From assembly GCA_947446335.1 (NCBI GenBank), contig CANFGA010000126.1, positions 1 to 7,817 of the forward strand: a stretch of 7,817 nucleotides of DNA, in the 5' to 3' direction. Position 1 is the first letter of the stretch; every line of letters starts with the position of its first letter. The DNA comes from Oxalobacteraceae bacterium (GTDB lineage Bacteria > Pseudomonadota > Gammaproteobacteria > Burkholderiales > Burkholderiaceae_D). The notes below the pieces were generated by a model that was given only the letters and a program-made list of their open reading frames with translations, searched no databases and was not told where the DNA came from. The position numbers were made by a program, and so were the translations under genes. Positions 5,434 through 7,817 of this stretch are shown piece after piece.

Positions 5434-7634
5434 TGAAAAAACAGTCCCTCGGCAAGCTCCATATCCACCTCGCTGCGGCGCTGCTGTGCTGCGCGTCCAT
5501 CGTGGCAACCCCGTTGCATGCCGCCAGCGGCGAGGAAGCGGCCCTCAACTTCGTCGGCGCCGACATCGAGTCGGTCATCAAGGCAGTCGGCCATTACACC
5601 AACATCACCTTCGTCATCGATCCGCGCGTCAAGGGCACGCTGACCCTGGTGTCGGAAAAATCGATCAGCAAGACCCAGGCTTTCTCGCTGCTCACTTCGG
5701 CACTGCGGCTGCAGGGCTTCGCCGTGGTCAGCGGCGATGGTTTCGCCAAGGTGGTGCCGGAGGCGGAGGCCAAGCTGCAATCTGGGCCGACGCTGGTCGG
5801 CCCAAGCACGCCGTTGAAGGGCGACCAGATCGCAACCCAGGTCTTCCATCTCAATTATGAAGCGGCGGCCAACATGGTGGCGGTGCTGCGGCCATTGATC
5901 TCGCCCAACAACACCATCAATGCCAATCCGGGCAACAACTCGCTGGTGATCACCGATTATGCCGACAACTTGCGGCGCCTGGGCAAGATCGTCGCCGCGC
6001 TCGACGCGCCGGCGGCGGCCGACATGGATGTGATCGTGGTGCGGCACGCGATCGCCTCCGATGTGGCCACGATGATCAACAAATTGATGGAAGCGGGCAG
6101 CGGCACTGCCGATGCCGGCAAGGTGTCGGTGCTGGCCGATCCGCGCACCAATTCGCTGGTGCTGCGCGCACCGTCGGCGGCGCGCGCCAACCTGGCGCGC
6201 TCGCTGATCGCCAAGCTTGACCAGCCGACCTCGCAACTGGGCAATGTCCACGTGGTATATCTGAAGAATGCCGATGCGACCAAGCTGGCGCAAACGCTGC
6301 GCGCAGTGGTGTCGTCGGACGGTTCGGCGCCGAGCGCGTCCGGCACGTCGTCGACGATGAATCCATTGGGCAGCGGCGGCCTGGGCAGCACCGGCAATAC
6401 CGGAAACACCGGCAGCGGTGGCCTGGGCGGCAGCGGCTCGACGATGGGCAGCGGCGGGGCTTCGCTATCGACGGCGCCGGCGCAACTGACCACCGGCGGC
6501 ACTGCCGGCTTCATCCAGGCCGACGCCTCGACCAATACCTTGATCATCACCGCCACCGATCCGGTCTACCGCAACTTGCGCGCCGTGATCGACTTGCTCG
6601 ACGTACGCCGGGCCCAGGTCTATATCGAATCGTTGATCGTCGAGGTGACCTCATCCAAGGCGTCCGAATTCGGCGTCCAGTGGCTGGGCCTGTCGGGCGA
6701 CAGCGGCAGCAGTTATCGGGTCGGTGGCGTGCAGTCGTTTGCCGCCGGCGCCAACAATATCGGCACCATCGCCACCGCAGCGGCTTCCGGCACGCCGGCG
6801 CTGCCCGGGGCCGGCTTGTCGATCGGCATTTTCAAGCAAATCAACGGTGCGCTCGGTCTCGGTGCGCTGGCGCATGCGCTGGAAACCGATGGCAATGCGA
6901 ACATCCTGTCGACGCCGAACATGATCACGCTCGACAATGAGCTGGCCACGATCTCGGTCGGCCAGAACGTGCCGATCCTGACCGGCCAGTTCACCAGCTC
7001 GGCCGGTACCAACTCGAATCCGTTCCAGACTGTCGAACGCAAGGACGTGGGCTTGACGCTGAAGGTGCGCCCGCAAATTTCGGAGGGCGGTACGATCAAG
7101 ATGGCGATTTACCATGAGACCTCGAACGTCGACAAATCGACGCTGACGGCGACCTCCGGCATCACAATCAACAAGCGCGTGATCGAAAACAATGTCATCG
7201 CCGACGATGGCCAGATCATCGTACTCGGCGGCTTGATCGAAGACACGACCGGCGACAGCGCCGAAAAGGTGCGCGGCCTGGGCGACATCCCGGTAATTGG
7301 CAATCTGTTCAAATACCAGAGCCGCGAGCGCAGGAAAACCAATCTGATGGTATTCCTGCGCCCGGTGGTGGTGCGCAGCAAGGAGCAAAGCAGCAGCCTG
7401 GCCGCCGATCGCTACGATTACATGCGCGCCGCCGAGATCGAGGCCCAGCCGCCGACCGGCAACGTCTTGATCCGGGATCTGGGCGCGCCGCTGCTGCCCG
7501 AGCTGAAAAATGGCCAGCCGGTGGGTGGCAACATGGTGGTGCGGCCGGTGCCGATGGCGCCGATTCCCATCCCTCCAGCCATGCCTTCTTCAGTCACGCC
7601 ATCACCAGCCATGCCAGCGCCGGCCGTCCGATGA
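5433..7634 (+). CDS. gspD: Type II secretion outer-membrane secretin GspD
   Basis: A 733-residue secretin that forms the multimeric outer-membrane gate of the T2SS. Signal peptide: MKK start, hydrophobic core at 12-25 and likely cleavage after PLHA (residue 30). N0 domain about 37-108 (ALNFVGADIESVIKAVGHYT), N1 about 134-195 (TQVFHLNYEAAANMVAVLRP), N2 about 199-265, N3 about 271-390 interrupted by a Gly/Ser-rich loop at 293-357. The secretin barrel spans about 395-648, with the hallmarks ILSTPNMITLDN (491-502), VGQNVPILTG (509-518), DVGLTLKVRP (538-547), VLGGLIED (597-604), GLGDIPVIGNLFK (615-627) and LMVFLRPVVV (638-647). The tail from about 652 carries DYMRAAEIE then a Pro/Met/Ala-rich end (702-733). 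There is no lipobox: the CC at 19-20 lacks a small residue before it. The ATG shares one base with the gspN stop; the stop overlaps gspE (ATGA). Confidence 0.97.
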   Translation: MKKQSLGKLHIHLAAALLCCASIVATPLHAASGEEAALNFVGADIESVIKAVGHYTNITFVIDPRVKGTLTLVSEKSISKTQAFSLLTSALRLQGFAVVSGDGFAKVVPEAEAKLQSGPTLVGPSTPLKGDQIATQVFHLNYEAAANMVAVLRPLISPNNTINANPGNNSLVITDYADNLRRLGKIVAALDAPAAADMDVIVVRHAIASDVATMINKLMEAGSGTADAGKVSVLADPRTNSLVLRAPSAARANLARSLIAKLDQPTSQLGNVHVVYLKNADATKLAQTLRAVVSSDGSAPSASGTSSTMNPLGSGGLGSTGNTGNTGSGGLGGSGSTMGSGGASLSTAPAQLTTGGTAGFIQADASTNTLIITATDPVYRNLRAVIDLLDVRRAQVYIESLIVEVTSSKASEFGVQWLGLSGDSGSSYRVGGVQSFAAGANNIGTIATAAASGTPALPGAGLSIGIFKQINGALGLGALAHALETDGNANILSTPNMITLDNELATISVGQNVPILTGQFTSSAGTNSNPFQTVERKDVGLTLKVRPQISEGGTIKMAIYHETSNVDKSTLTATSGITINKRVIENNVIADDGQIIVLGGLIEDTTGDSAEKVRGLGDIPVIGNLFKYQSRERRKTNLMVFLRPVVVRSKEQSSSLAADRYDYMRAAEIEAQPPTGNVLIRDLGAPLLPELKNGQPVGGNMVVRPVPMAPIPIPPAMPSSVTPSPAMPAPAVR
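6369..6458 (+). repeat. Gly/Ser/Thr-rich repeat inside the GspD N3 domain
   Basis: Within gspD, the 18-base unit encoding GSGGLG at 6369-6386 recurs at 6411-6428 with one silent change. Between and after them lie GST-GNT-GNT triplet repeats and GSGSTMGSGG. The whole low-complexity loop covers residues about 293-357 (6309-6503), between the two halves of N3. Many GspD proteins have a flexible loop at this place; this one is long and internally repetitive, so its length may vary between strains. Confidence 0.7.
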
Positions 7635-7817
7635 GCAAGCTGCTGCCTTACGCCTTTGCACGCGATTTCGCGCTGCTGGCCCGGCCCGCGGCCGATGCTG
7701 GCGCTGCAGTCGAAGTCTGGGTCTCGAGCGCGACTGCGCCGGCGGCGATCGCCGAAGTGTCGCGCCGCTTTGGCCGCATCCAGTTGGTGACGATGGCGCG
7801 CGGCGAACTCGATGCCG
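7631..7817 (+). CDS. gspE: Type II secretion assembly ATPase GspE, N-terminal part (3' end outside window)
   Basis: The first 62 codons of gspE; the frame is open to the window edge. GspE is the cytoplasmic hexameric ATPase that powers pseudopilus assembly and docks on GspL through its N-terminal domain. The visible sequence MSKLLPYAFARDFALLARP matches the GspE N-terminus (the LPYAFAR segment is typical), followed by VEVWVSSATAPAAIAEVSRR, in which the strand and helix ending in E-V-x-R-R fit the N1E domain that binds GspL. Walker A and B motifs would lie downstream and cannot be checked. ATG 7631 overlaps the gspD stop as ATGA. Identification is supported by sequence and by position directly after gspD, as gspD-gspE pairs are common. 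Confidence 0.9.
   Translation, partial: MSKLLPYAFARDFALLARPAADAGAAVEVWVSSATAPAAIAEVSRRFGRIQLVTMARGELDA

Noticed and set aside
5433..5522. GspD as a lipoprotein because of CC at residues 19-20
   Set aside because: The residues before the cysteines are Leu-Leu, so there is no small residue at -1 as a lipobox requires; a signal peptidase I site after PLHA fits better.
5202..6293. 363-codon open frame on the minus strand opposite gspN-gspD
   Set aside because: Arg/His/Gln-rich antisense shadow crossing the gspN-gspD junction; no start context or domain.

Overview
This window holds most of a type II secretion system (T2SS, general secretory pathway) operon. All genes are on the + strand and in the order gspG(3' end)-gspH-gspI-gspJ-gspK-gspL-gspM-gspN-gspD-gspE(5' end). 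High GC content, strong G/C preference at third codon positions, and the style of the proteins (GspL opening with LYIR, GspD followed by GspE after GspN) suggest a betaproteobacterium. My best guess is Oxalobacteraceae (Massilia, Duganella, Janthinobacterium or Collimonas type), but that is a judgement from protein character, not a database match.

Layout. Positions 2-151 encode the last 49 residues of the major pseudopilin GspG, including its calcium-site loop. Positions 184-2724 carry the four minor pseudopilins GspH, I, J and K. Three have the prepilin signature G|FTL(I/L)E; GspK has a G|VAVIT variant without Glu+5. Positions 2785-4631 encode the inner-membrane platform proteins GspL and GspM. 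Positions 4660-5433 encode GspN, and 5433-7634 the outer-membrane secretin GspD. From 7631 to the end lies the start of the assembly ATPase GspE. Most junctions overlap by 1 or 4 bases (ATGA, GTGA, TAATG). The only spacers are 32 nt before gspH, 60 nt between gspK and gspL, and 28 nt before the preferred gspN start. No internal promoter or terminator stands out.

How the genes work together. The IJK-H tip complex primes and caps the GspG pseudopilus. GspL and GspM hold the cytoplasmic ATPase GspE at the inner-membrane platform. GspD forms the outer-membrane gate through which folded periplasmic proteins leave. The prepilin peptidase (GspO/PilD), GspF and GspC are not in the window. The gene order is a rotation of the textbook C-D-E-F-G-H-I-J-K-L-M-N order, with D and E at the end.

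I see no mobile element, CRISPR array, RNA gene or unknown gene. This is an ordinary, intact secretion operon. Points worth a second look are local: a Gly/Ser-rich loop and a Pro-rich tail in the secretin, an Ala-rich insert in GspJ, a long cytoplasmic N-terminus on GspM, an AT-rich gspK-gspL spacer with a possible stem-loop, and the choice of gspN start.
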